NCBI GenBank assembly: GCA_017518935.1 | Contig: JAFWTK010000221.1 | Coordinates: 1 to 44,410, forward strand | Length of the DNA: 44,410 bases | Direction: 5' to 3' | DNA from: Prevotella sp. | GTDB taxonomy: Bacteria > Bacteroidota > Bacteroidia > Bacteroidales > Bacteroidaceae | In this document: piece by piece, positions 8,047 to 16,051 of the stretch | Numbering within the stretch: the stretch's first letter is position 1 | Layout: each line of letters starts with the position of its first letter | The notes under the pieces: generated by a model | Told to the model about the DNA's origin: nothing | Database searches by the model: none | Seen by the model: the letters and a program-made list of their open reading frames with translations, nothing else | Program-made: the position numbers and the translations under genes

Positions 8047-10551
8047 TTATTCCGTCTTTACTCCCTCTCCTTTCTTCTTGCGGCGCTGCCATTCGTACAT
8101 GCATCCTGCCACGACAATCAACAGGCCATAGGCCACATAGGCAATGGTTTCCGTCACCTGTACCGACTTGGGGAAGAAACTCAGCACCACTTCGTGCTTT
8201 CCAGGCTTCACGTTCAGGGCACGGAGGATATAGTTGACGCGCCCGAGTTCAGCAGGTTCGCCGTCGATGGTAGCCGTCCAGCCAGGATAATAGACCTCGG
8301 AGAAGACCACAACGCCACCCTTGCCTGAGTTCACATCGTAAGTCACTTGGTTGGGCTCATAGGCAGTAATGGTCACGATACTGGCGGTGTCCTGCTCGAC
8401 AGCCTCGCCGAGTTGCGCCTTGAACTTCGCGTCGGCCACGGCCTCATGCCTCAGGTCGATGCGGCCCACCCCATCAATCTCCTCGTTGGCGTTCTCCACA
8501 TACTGAATCTTATCCACAAACCATGCGTTGCCATAAGTATAGGGGTTCTGCAACGGTACCGTTTGTCCGCCCTGCAAAGGGAAGATGATATACTTCGTAT
8601 TAAGCATGTTGAGCACGGGGAAGATGCTGTCGCCATTCACCTGGGTCATATCGCCGCCGGCCAGTGCGACGGTCTCCGAGAGTCCCTGCATCTCCGGTGA
8701 GATATACTGCTCGATCATCTCCTGATAACGGCGCAACTTGGCAGCATGATAGCCGCCGATGCTCTTATGGTAATAAGATGTCTCGTTCTCATTGAACGTG
8801 TTTGAGGCGAGATTCAGTACACGGTAATCGAGGCTCTTGTCACGCAGTATCTGCTCATCGGTCTGCGTCATCTGCTGTGGAGCCTCTCGCTCACTCTTCG
8901 GCACAAACATCTCGTCATTCAGGTAACGCTTGTTCACCGTCCACAGATCCACGAGACAAAGCACCAGGATGATACCCACAGCATACTCCTTCTTCATTTT
9001 GCCGCAAGCGACCGCCAACAGGATGCCTGTACCCACCAGAATGATATAGAACGAGCGTAGGGCGTCGCTAGTGAACATCGCCTGACGCATCTCCGTCAGA
9101 TTAGTCATCACGGGCTGGATGTATTCGCCTGGCAGTCCCCGCAAGGCCTGCAACTCACTCGTCGAAATAAAACTGCTGAAGAACATCGAGGGCATCAGCG
9201 AGAAGAGCATGGCAATACCGCCCGTCAGGAGGAAACTGATTCCGACATATTTCAACCTCGGCTTAATTTGATCAGGCTCTTCGAGGAACTCCTTCAGTGC
9301 CAGCATCGCCAGCAGAGGAATAGTGAACTCCGCAATCACCAATATAGAGGCCACAGTACGGAATTTCGCATACATCGGCACATAGTCGAGGAAGAAGTCG
9401 GTGAGCCCCATAAAGTTCTTGCCCCATGACAGCATGATCGAAAGGATGGTAGCAGCGAGTAATGCCCACTTCAGCGGCCCCTTTACGATAAACAGACCGA
9501 GGATGAAGAGGAACACGACGAACGCACCCACATAGACCGGCCCACTGGTGCCAGGCTGTTCACCCCAGTACTGCCCTATCTGGTCGTAGAGGGTCAGGAA
9601 ATTATTGTCGGCCTTGGCCATGGCCGTCTCGTTGCGGCTCAGGGGCACCGAGGCCCCACCCTTCGTGTTCGGCACGAGCAACGTCCATGTCTCGCCGATA
9701 CCATAACTCCACTGCGTGATATAGTCGCGCTCCAGACCACTACTGGTCTGGTTGGCACTGTTCTGCTTCACCAGTTCACTCTTACCACGCATCGACTCCT
9801 GACTGTACTGCCAGGTGTGATACAAGTTCGACAGGTTCATGCACACGCCGATGGCGGCCGCCGCCAAACAGACGCCCGTAGCCTTAGCGAAGCGCAGCAG
9901 TTCCTTCTTCTGCAACGCCTCCACAAACCATGCGATGACGAGGAACAGGATGATAAAGAGGTAGTAATAGGTCATCTGCACGTGGTTGGCATTGATCTCA
10001 AACGCCGTGAAGATGGCCGTCACAATGAAGCCCCACAGGTATTTCCCCCGGTAAGCCAGCACGATACCCGCAATCATTGGCGGCAGGTAGGCCAATGCCC
10101 ACACCTTCCAGATATGCCCGGCGGCGATGATAATCAGGAAATAGGTACTGAATGCCCAGAGCACAGAACCCAATGCTGCCAGATGCTGACGGAAGTCAAA
10201 TGCACGGAGCAGGATGTAGAAGCCCAACAGATAGGCAAAGACATACCACACATTCTCCGGCAGCCACAAGTGGTAGGCATTAATAACCTGCCCCAACTTG
10301 TCTGTCGACTTATACGACGGGGCTGTCTGATACGTCGGCATACCCCCGAAAAGGGCATTTGTCCAGCGCGAGCGTTCGCCCGTCTTCTGCAGATACTCTA
10401 TACCTTCCTGACCAGCGCCGCGCCCTGCCGAAGCATCGTGACGGAACAGGATGCGCCCCTCGATGTCGGCGGGAAAGAAATAGGCGAAGGCCAAAACTAC
10501 GAACAATAACACTGCCAGCACATCGGGCAGCCACTTCTTCAATATATTCAT
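8047..10551 (-). CDS. YfhO family integral membrane protein
   Basis: 834-residue polytopic membrane protein of the YfhO family, distantly related to GT-C glycosyltransferases. Gram-positive members glycosylate teichoic acids or surface glycans; the role in Bacteroidota is not settled. The first helix (VLAVLLFVVLAFAYFF) is at about residues 12-30, followed by a large extracytoplasmic loop and a run of about ten further helices, then a periplasmic C-terminal region (about 550-800) and a last helix near the C terminus. I start at ATG 10551 (MNILKK), since the longer in-frame start is a TTG three codons upstream. First gene of the operon with fkp, GSCFA and murF/alr, which suggests a part in fucosylated or other surface glycan assembly (inference). 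Confidence 0.85.
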   Translation of the reverse strand: MNILKKWLPDVLAVLLFVVLAFAYFFPADIEGRILFRHDASAGRGAGQEGIEYLQKTGERSRWTNALFGGMPTYQTAPSYKSTDKLGQVINAYHLWLPENVWYVFAYLLGFYILLRAFDFRQHLAALGSVLWAFSTYFLIIIAAGHIWKVWALAYLPPMIAGIVLAYRGKYLWGFIVTAIFTAFEINANHVQMTYYYLFIILFLVIAWFVEALQKKELLRFAKATGVCLAAAAIGVCMNLSNLYHTWQYSQESMRGKSELVKQNSANQTSSGLERDYITQWSYGIGETWTLLVPNTKGGASVPLSRNETAMAKADNNFLTLYDQIGQYWGEQPGTSGPVYVGAFVVFLFILGLFIVKGPLKWALLAATILSIMLSWGKNFMGLTDFFLDYVPMYAKFRTVASILVIAEFTIPLLAMLALKEFLEEPDQIKPRLKYVGISFLLTGGIAMLFSLMPSMFFSSFISTSELQALRGLPGEYIQPVMTNLTEMRQAMFTSDALRSFYIILVGTGILLAVACGKMKKEYAVGIILVLCLVDLWTVNKRYLNDEMFVPKSEREAPQQMTQTDEQILRDKSLDYRVLNLASNTFNENETSYYHKSIGGYHAAKLRRYQEMIEQYISPEMQGLSETVALAGGDMTQVNGDSIFPVLNMLNTKYIIFPLQGGQTVPLQNPYTYGNAWFVDKIQYVENANEEIDGVGRIDLRHEAVADAKFKAQLGEAVEQDTASIVTITAYEPNQVTYDVNSGKGGVVVFSEVYYPGWTATIDGEPAELGRVNYILRALNVKPGKHEVVLSFFPKSVQVTETIAYVAYGLLIVVAGCMYEWQRRKKKGEGVKTE

Positions 10552-10577
10552 AACTTGCAAGTATTTTAATTTTGGTG

Positions 10578-10585
10578 CAAAATTA
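10578..10585 (-). promoter_or_regulatory. -7 box for the yfhO-fkp-GSCFA-murF/alr operon
   Basis: On the minus strand the sequence reads TAATTTTG (TAnnTTTG), 26 nt before the ATG at 10551. A poor -33 candidate (ATTG) lies 19 bp further upstream, inside the heptamer repeat at 10592-10612. Confidence 0.55.
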
Positions 10586-10591
10586 CAAAAT

Positions 10592-10612
10592 AATTATCAA
10601 TTATCAATTGTC
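10592..10612. repeat. Heptamer repeat (AATTATC, three units) between divergent genes
   Basis: AATTATC, AATTATC, AATTGTC in tandem, in the 125-bp divergent region between the yfhO-like and SpoU methylase genes. Confidence 0.85.
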
Positions 10613-10633
10613 CGCTCGTTTTTATTCGCTTTG

Positions 10634-10667
10634 TTTGCAAAGAATTACCTAATATTTTGTATCTTTG
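10634..10667 (+). promoter_or_regulatory. Promoter of the methylase-mtnN-luxS operon
   Basis: TTTG at 10634-10637 and TATCTTTG at 10660-10667, spaced 22 bp (slightly long). The -7 box ends 9 nt before the ATG at 10677, leaving almost no leader. Confidence 0.65.
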
Positions 10668-10676
10668 CAGCAAATT

Positions 10677-11474
10677 ATGGAAGAAAACTTCATTACCAGC
10701 GTACAGAACACCCGCATAAAGCACGTCGTGGCCCTGCAACAGAAGTCGGCACTGCGCCGCGAGGAAGGACTCTTCGTAGTGGAGGGTCAGCGCGAGATTG
10801 AGCACTGCATCGCCTGCGGCTACGAGGTGAAGGAACTGTTTGTGCTCGACAGCCTGAACTACACGGGCCACCTGCACACCACCATCGTCACGCCGCAGGT
10901 GTATGAGAAGATGGCATATCGCGAGAGCACGGAAGGCATCATCGCCGTGGCGAAATGCAAGGGGCACCGGCTGAAAGACATCTCCCTGAAAAAGCATCCG
11001 CTCATCGTGGTGCTCGAGAGCGTGGAAAAGCCCGGTAACCTCGGGGCCATCCTGCGCACCGCCGAGGCTGCAGGCGTAGATGCCGTCATTGTGTGCGACC
11101 CCCTCACCGACCTCTACAACCCGAATTTGATCCGCGCCAGCATCGGCGGGGTGTTCAGCGTACCGACGGCCGTCTGCACGTCGAAGGAGTGCATCGACTT
11201 CCTGAAAGCCAATAAGATATGCATCCTCACGGCGCAGTTGCAGGACTCATACGACTACTACGACTACGATATGCACGAGGCCACCGCCATCGTGATGGGC
11301 ACTGAGTCGACAGGCCTCACCACGGTCTGGCGCGAGGCTGCCGACGCGCATATCCGCATCCCCATGCTCGGTCGCCTCGACTCCCTCAATGTGAGCGTCT
11401 CAGCCGCCATCCTGATGTATGAGGCCGTGCGCCAGCGCCACAAAGTGTATCAGCACCCCGACGCCCGAATGTAA
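10677..11474 (+). CDS. SpoU/TrmH family RNA 2'-O-ribose methyltransferase
   Basis: Cytoplasmic SPOUT-fold enzyme that transfers methyl from S-adenosylmethionine to a ribose 2'-OH of tRNA or 23S rRNA. The 265-residue protein has an N-terminal substrate-binding domain (about 1-105) and the three SpoU motifs: ESVEKPGNLGAILRTAEAAG (motif 1), VMGTESTGL (motif 2) and LGRLDSLNVSVSAAILMYEA (motif 3, the knotted cofactor site). Start chosen at ATG 10677 (MEENFITS) because an in-frame TTG at 10665 lies inside the -7 box. It heads the operon with mtnN (22 bp downstream) and luxS. Which nucleotide it modifies is not clear from sequence. Confidence 0.9.
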   Translation: MEENFITSVQNTRIKHVVALQQKSALRREEGLFVVEGQREIEHCIACGYEVKELFVLDSLNYTGHLHTTIVTPQVYEKMAYRESTEGIIAVAKCKGHRLKDISLKKHPLIVVLESVEKPGNLGAILRTAEAAGVDAVIVCDPLTDLYNPNLIRASIGGVFSVPTAVCTSKECIDFLKANKICILTAQLQDSYDYYDYDMHEATAIVMGTESTGLTTVWREAADAHIRIPMLGRLDSLNVSVSAAILMYEAVRQRHKVYQHPDARM

Positions 11475-11496
11475 AACCATAAGAAAGTAAAAAAGT

Positions 11497-12126
11497 ATGA
11501 AGATTGGAATGATTGTAGCGATGGAAAAGGAGTTGAAGCAACTCCGTCCATTATTCCCCGAAGACAAAGTGATTCTGCAAAAGAGTGGCATCGCTACCGT
11601 GAATGCCGCCATCCAGGCGGTGGAGATGATCCGCCAGTACAAGCCCGACTGCATTATTTCCACAGGTTGTGCCGGCGGCAACGGCGACGACATCAACCTG
11701 CAGGATGTGGTAGTGAGCAGCGAACTGACCTACCACGACGTGTATTGCGGCAAAGCCATCGACGACACCACCGTCTACGGTCAGGTGCAGGGCCTACCTA
11801 TACGTTACAAAGCCGACCCGTACCTGTTGGAGAAGGCCCTGCTAACTGGTGCGAAACCGGGACTCGTCGTCACCGGCGACTGGTTCGTGGACACCAAGGA
11901 AAAGATGCGCGAGATTATCGGTCACTTCCCCGAGGCGAAGGCCGTCGATATGGAATCGTGCGCCATCGCACAAGTGTGTTACATCTACAAGGTGCCGTTT
12001 ATCTCGTTCCGTCTCATCAGCGACATCCCCCTGCGCGACACTGACGCCTCGCAGTACCATAACTTCTGGGACACCGTCGCCGAGAAATCGTTCCAAACCA
12101 CCAAGTCATTCATCGAAAGCCTTTAA
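11497..12126 (+). CDS. mtnN: 5'-methylthioadenosine/S-adenosylhomocysteine nucleosidase
   Basis: Hydrolyses S-adenosylhomocysteine and methylthioadenosine to adenine plus S-ribosylhomocysteine or methylthioribose, feeding LuxS encoded next. The 209-residue protein opens with MKIGMIVAMEKE, where the glutamate near residue 12 is the usual catalytic acid/base. It has the substrate-binding AVDMESCAIAQ block at about 148-158 and the catalytic aspartate in RLISDIPL. The gene follows the SpoU methylase by 22 bp and precedes luxS by 31 bp, so three enzymes that produce or recycle S-adenosylhomocysteine are co-transcribed. Confidence 0.94.
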   Translation: MKIGMIVAMEKELKQLRPLFPEDKVILQKSGIATVNAAIQAVEMIRQYKPDCIISTGCAGGNGDDINLQDVVVSSELTYHDVYCGKAIDDTTVYGQVQGLPIRYKADPYLLEKALLTGAKPGLVVTGDWFVDTKEKMREIIGHFPEAKAVDMESCAIAQVCYIYKVPFISFRLISDIPLRDTDASQYHNFWDTVAEKSFQTTKSFIESL

Positions 12127-12152
12127 AAGGTAAAAAGTAAAAGTTAAAAGGT
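12125..12152. repeat. Heptamer repeat (AAAAGGT-like, four units) between mtnN and luxS
   Basis: AAAAGGT, AAAAAGT, AAAAGTT, AAAAGGT in tandem, beginning within the mtnN stop codon and ending 5 nt before the luxS ATG. It supplies the A-rich upstream sequence that often replaces a Shine-Dalgarno in Bacteroidota. Confidence 0.85.
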
Positions 12153-12157
12153 AAAAT

Positions 12158-12652
12158 ATGGAGGTTATACAGAGTTTTACGATTGACCACACGCATTTGA
12201 AGCCTGGCATCTACGTGTCGCGTGAGGATAGGGGTTTTACCACGTTCGACCTGCGCATCACAGAACCCAACAAAGAGCCTGCCATGGCTCCGGCGGCCAT
12301 CCATAGCATGGAGCACCTCATGGCCACCTGGTTCCGCAACAGCCGGGTGAAGGACAATGTGGTGTATGTCGGACCCATGGGCTGCCTGACGGGCATGTAT
12401 ATCATCATGACGGGTACCTACACTGTCGAGGACATGCGCCAACTGACCATCGAATGCTTAGCGTGGATCCTCACGCAGACAGAGGTTCCCGCCACACAAC
12501 CGGAGGCATGCGGCAACTACCTGCTCCACGACCTGCCGATGTGCAAATGGGAGAGTGCCCGCTATCTCGACCGTCTGAAAAACGATTTTCATAGCGAATA
12601 CACCAAACGGCAGATTACCCTTGACGACGGAAAGGTCTTTGCCGACGCCTAA
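12158..12652 (+). CDS. luxS: S-ribosylhomocysteine lyase LuxS (AI-2 synthesis)
   Basis: Cleaves S-ribosylhomocysteine to homocysteine and 4,5-dihydroxy-2,3-pentanedione, the precursor of autoinducer-2. The 164-residue length is normal. The metal ligands are H49 and H53 in HSMEH and C118 in EACGNY; catalytic residues are E52 in the same motif and C76 in GPMGCLTG. Together with mtnN it forms the complete two-step Pfs/LuxS route, so the cell can recycle homocysteine and may release AI-2. It converges on the M28 gene with about 19 bp between the ends; no clear hairpin terminator is visible there. Confidence 0.97.
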   Translation: MEVIQSFTIDHTHLKPGIYVSREDRGFTTFDLRITEPNKEPAMAPAAIHSMEHLMATWFRNSRVKDNVVYVGPMGCLTGMYIIMTGTYTVEDMRQLTIECLAWILTQTEVPATQPEACGNYLLHDLPMCKWESARYLDRLKNDFHSEYTKRQITLDDGKVFADA

Positions 12653-12671
12653 AAAAGCAAAAGACTTTTAC

Positions 12672-13669
12672 CTATTTTTCAGAAAAGAGCACCTGAATGA
12701 CGGTCTGGCCGACGGCCTGAAGGGTGCTCTTGTCGATATGCGCCATATCGTCGTTGACAGTATGCCATGTGGGGCCGAAACTGCTCTGCTCGCAGAAAGG
12801 ATAATATGGGATAATATCGATGCAGGGAATCTTGGCAACGGTGTTCACGGGAGATGGTCGTCGGTGATGCCAATACCCTCTTTCACAGGGAAGAAAGAAC
12901 TATAACCCACCACAGAAGCAGCACGCCATACTTTGTCGACAATGCTGCCGGCATAATGCTTCGACATCACCTCCTGATGGAACTGTGCGCCCTGTCCGCC
13001 CACCATGTCGAGTAGAATGCCATAACGGGCCGTATACCCCTGTTTATGGGGATTAGCCGACCAGTACTGAGCACCCAAGGCAAAAGTGTTACCGGGGTCG
13101 ATGCCCGTTTCCCATTGGGGATAGCCATAATCCTCAGCATCGAAGCAGATGAAATCAATGCCAATGGCCAAGGAGTCGGGAAGTTGACGGGCGATCTCAA
13201 GCATCACGGCCACACCGGAGGCTCCGTCGTTGGCAGCCATCACGGGCTTGTGCCAGTTGGCTTCATCAGGGTCATTATCGGCCCAGGGACGGGAGTCCCA
13301 GTGAGCACAGAGCAGGATGCGCGAGGTGAGTTCGGGTTTGTAACTGGCGATGATGTTCGTGCTACGGAGCGGTGTGCCGTCGTAGCCTTGGAGGACGGTC
13401 TTCTGAGGGATAACGGTCATGCCGTAAGACTGAAATTTCCGGACAATCCACTGTTCACAGTCATCGTGGGCCTTGCTGTTCATCGTCCGCGGGCCGAAGT
13501 CGCACTGCTGCTGACAGAACAGGTAGGCACTGTCGGCACAAAACGCAGGACCGACGGGCTGCATCGAGACACTGTTGTCAGTGGCTTGCTTGCGGAGACC
13601 ACATGAAGTGAAAAGTGAGAAGTGAAAAGTGAAAAGTATCACTCCCACCCATACCAGACTTTTTTTCAT
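12672..13669 (-). pseudogene. M28 family glutaminyl-cyclase-like lipoprotein, frameshifted near its 3' end
   Basis: Zinc-dependent M28 fold, the family of bacterial glutaminyl-peptide cyclotransferases that close N-terminal Gln to pyroglutamate on exported proteins. The first frame gives 274 residues (13669-12845) with a lipoprotein signal peptide (Cys23), the zinc-ligand blocks LLCAHWDSRPWAD, AANDGASGVAV and CFDAEDYG, and then stops right after ITDDHLP. Shifting by one base near 12848-12850 restores continuous homologous-looking sequence (VNTVAKIPCIDIIPYYP, then GPTWHTVNDDMAHID with the last zinc histidine) to a TAG at 12672-12674, about 331 residues in all. The break is a single missing base in CTCCCGTGAAC. 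Either a real recent pseudogene or a sequencing/assembly error. The signal-peptide core is encoded by a heptamer repeat. Confidence 0.82.
13605..13637. repeat. Heptamer repeat (RAAGTGA, nearly five units) in the M28 signal peptide
   Basis: GAAGTGA, AAAGTGA, GAAGTGA, AAAGTGA, AAAGT in tandem on the plus strand. Read on the minus strand it encodes the hydrophobic core LFTFHFSLFTS just before the lipobox cysteine. Confidence 0.9.
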
Positions 13670-13811
13670 TATATTGGAAGTTGTTTGGAAGTTAAAGGGA
13701 TTTAAAGGAAGTTATCGCTTCGCTTGGGAGTTAAAGGACAATACTTTTGAGGTGATGGGAGGCGTTGATTCGATGGGAATAAAGGACGATACTTTCGGCT
13801 GGAGGTAATCA
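13670..13811. repeat. Gene-free stretch with short direct repeats
   Basis: No ORF or promoter box was seen here. GGAAGTT and GGGAGTTAAAGG-like blocks recur, and TAAAGGACAATACTTTT (13732-13748) returns as TAAAGGACGATACTTTC (13780-13796), 48 bp apart with two mismatches. It looks like a dispersed intergenic element rather than a regulatory region. Confidence 0.6.
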
Positions 13812-13840
13812 TAATTTCTAATTCCTAATTTCTAATTTTC
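13812..13840. repeat. Heptamer repeat (TAATTTC, about four units) at the 3' end of the C26/M19 gene
   Basis: TAATTTC, TAATTCC, TAATTTC, TAATTTTC in tandem. The stop codon and last residues (KIRN) of the C26/M19 fusion are written in this repeat. Confidence 0.85.
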
Positions 13841-15576
13841 TGCACGAGGCCCATGACGCGGAGGAAGTTACCGCCCCAGATCTTCTGAATGTCACGCTCA
13901 CTATAGCGGCGGGTCAGCAGTTGACGGGTGAAATTGATCAGTTCGGAAGAGTCGGCCAAACCGATGATACCGCCATCGCCGTCGAAGTCGGTTCCTAACC
14001 CGACATGGTCGATGCCCATAATCTTGATGGCATGTTCCAGATGGGCAATGGCATCCATGATGGTGGCCTCGCCATCCTTCTTCAAGAAGCCTGGATAGAG
14101 TGTGGTCTGTGCCACACCACCCTTGGCGGCCAGAGCACGCATTTGGTCGTCAGTGAGGTTACGGGGATGGTCGCAGAGTGCCCGACAACTGCTATGGCTG
14201 CACACAATAGGCATGCCGCTGATCTCCAAGGCATCATAGAAACTCTTCTCGGCTGCATGACTCAAGTCAACCATGATACCGAGACGGTTCATCTCACGAA
14301 TAACCTGTTCACCGAAACGACTCACGCCGCCATGGGTGTTACAGCCCTTGGCGGAATCGCATATCTCATTATCGCCGTTGTGACAGAGCGTCATATAGAC
14401 CACCCCGCGCTGGGCGAAGTGTTGCAGGTTCTGCAACTGACCATTGAGCGCCAGTCCGTTCTCGATGCCCAGCATGATCGACTTGCGTCCGTGGCGCTTG
14501 TCCTCATAGAGGTCTCCCGGCGTACGGGCAATGCTGATATACTTACGGTTGACCTCGACGATCTCCTCGATCTTGTCAAAGATAAGATCGGCATATTCCA
14601 ACGGCCCGGGCACATCGAAGTCGACGAGTGAGGAAAAGGTCTCCCCAATCTTCGGTTGGGGCAGGTAAGCCACCATAATGGTGGCATCCTGACGACCCTC
14701 GTTCATCTTGTGCAGGTCGACAAGGATCTTCGAGTCGCGGTGGTCGAAATGGATGCCCTGCGGGAAGAACATCGGCGTGTCGCAATGGGTGTCGAGGGTC
14801 AGCACACGGTCATGCAGTTCGTTGGCACGGCGGAAGGCCTTCGCCTCCTCAACTAACCAGCGGAACAGGGGCATACCCTCCTCAAAGCACTCCGGATGCC
14901 ACTGCACACCGATGATGGACTTGAACTCGCTGCTCTCCATTGCCTCAACGATGTTGTCGCTCGACTTCGCCACCACACGGAACTTATCGCCGGGATCCTT
15001 CACGGCCTGATGGTGGAAGGAGTTGACATAGATCTTTTCCTCGCCATAGAGACTGTAGAGGATGGAGTCCTTGTCGATCTTCACGCTGTGGGTCTGCTCA
15101 GCGCGATCGGCCTCCTGCGAATGCTTTATGCTCGCCTGAATGCTGATGTCCTGCGCCACCTTGCCGCCCAGGGCGATAGCGAGGGTTTGGATACCACGAC
15201 AGATGCCCAGGATAGGTATCTGACGGTTGTAGGCCAGTCGGGTAATCATGAGTTCGGGTAAGTCGCGCTTCTGGTTGATACCGCGCAGACGGGGCGAGGG
15301 CTCATCGCCTCCGAAGAGGGGGTTGATGTCGCCGCCACCGCTCAAGATGAGCGCGTCAATGCGATCAAGGGTGTTGACCAACGTATTAGCATCCTCGACA
15401 GGCGGGATAATCATCGGCACACCGCCAGCAGCCACCACCGACTGGTAATAGCCCTGACTCAGTTTACAAGTTATATCCTCAAAATTCCCCGTAATACCGA
15501 TGACGGGCTGATACTCCGCCTCGGGAAAACGCTCATAGACCTTATCGAGATACGACTGTAGTTCAAACTTACCCAT
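13825..15576 (-). CDS. Fusion of class I glutamine amidotransferase-like peptidase C26 and M19 membrane dipeptidase
   Basis: 583 residues with two hydrolases. Residues about 20-245 form a C26 (gamma-glutamyl-GABA hydrolase-like) domain with the nucleophile C126 in GICRGIQ and the His/Glu pair in QWHPE (H227, E229). Residues about 257-583 form a peptidase M19 (renal dipeptidase) domain beginning with the zinc-site motif LDTHCD (264, 266), and including CSHSSCRAL and GLGTDFDGD. One domain would cut gamma-glutamyl bonds and the other the remaining dipeptide, so the fusion could degrade glutathione-like or gamma-glutamyl peptides (inference). No signal peptide is visible, suggesting cytoplasmic action. 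The Lrp-type regulator gene ends 5 bp upstream. Confidence 0.9.
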   Translation of the reverse strand: MGKFELQSYLDKVYERFPEAEYQPVIGITGNFEDITCKLSQGYYQSVVAAGGVPMIIPPVEDANTLVNTLDRIDALILSGGGDINPLFGGDEPSPRLRGINQKRDLPELMITRLAYNRQIPILGICRGIQTLAIALGGKVAQDISIQASIKHSQEADRAEQTHSVKIDKDSILYSLYGEEKIYVNSFHHQAVKDPGDKFRVVAKSSDNIVEAMESSEFKSIIGVQWHPECFEEGMPLFRWLVEEAKAFRRANELHDRVLTLDTHCDTPMFFPQGIHFDHRDSKILVDLHKMNEGRQDATIMVAYLPQPKIGETFSSLVDFDVPGPLEYADLIFDKIEEIVEVNRKYISIARTPGDLYEDKRHGRKSIMLGIENGLALNGQLQNLQHFAQRGVVYMTLCHNGDNEICDSAKGCNTHGGVSRFGEQVIREMNRLGIMVDLSHAAEKSFYDALEISGMPIVCSHSSCRALCDHPRNLTDDQMRALAAKGGVAQTTLYPGFLKKDGEATIMDAIAHLEHAIKIMGIDHVGLGTDFDGDGGIIGLADSSELINFTRQLLTRRYSERDIQKIWGGNFLRVMGLVQKIRN

Positions 15577-15581
15577 ACCTG

Positions 15582-16049
15582 TTATTCTTCATCCAGATTA
15601 ACAGGAATTTCCCGTTTGATACTCTGTTCCAATGAGATCAGAGTCTCTGTGGCTACGACACCAGGAATGCCCTGCAACTTGCCGTTGAGCAAGTCCATCA
15701 ACTGTTCGTTGTCGCGAGCATAGAGTTTTACCATCATTGTGTAAGGTCCTGTGGTGAAGTGACACTCTACCACCTCAGGGATATGCTGCAGACGCTCCAC
15801 CACATCCTTATACATCGAACCTTTCTCCAGATTGATACCCACATAGGTGCAGGTGCTGTAACCCAGGCTCTTCGGATTGACGTCGAAGCCGCTACCCGTG
15901 ATGACATCGGCCTCGATGAGATGCTGCACACGTTGGTGGATGGCGGCACGCGAGACATTACACTCGGCTGCCACATCCTTAAACGGGATACGGGCATTCT
16001 TTGAGAGAATGCGCAGGATCTTCCTGTCAAGATGATCTATTTTCTCCAT
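15582..16049 (-). CDS. Lrp/AsnC family transcriptional regulator
   Basis: 155-residue regulator with an N-terminal winged helix-turn-helix (recognition region about residues 20-50, including VSRAAIHQRVQHL) and a C-terminal RAM ligand-binding/oligomerisation domain (about 65-145, with VVECHFTTGPYTMMVKL). Such proteins sense amino acids and control amino-acid or peptide metabolism. It is 2 bp after an FKBP gene and 5 bp before the C26/M19 peptidase gene, so the peptidase is the most likely partner or target. The ligand is not evident. Confidence 0.92.
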   Translation of the reverse strand: MEKIDHLDRKILRILSKNARIPFKDVAAECNVSRAAIHQRVQHLIEADVITGSGFDVNPKSLGYSTCTYVGINLEKGSMYKDVVERLQHIPEVVECHFTTGPYTMMVKLYARDNEQLMDLLNGKLQGIPGVVATETLISLEQSIKREIPVNLDEE

Positions 16050-16051
16050 TC

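Noticed and set aside
12845..12855. Programmed ribosomal frameshift in the M28 gene
   Set aside because: No slippery heptamer or downstream pseudoknot is apparent, and the family does not use recoding; a mutation or sequencing error is simpler.
12679..12873. Separate small gene downstream of the M28 protein
   Set aside because: A different minus-strand frame in the same place gives the true M28 C terminus, so this is a shadow of the frameshifted gene.
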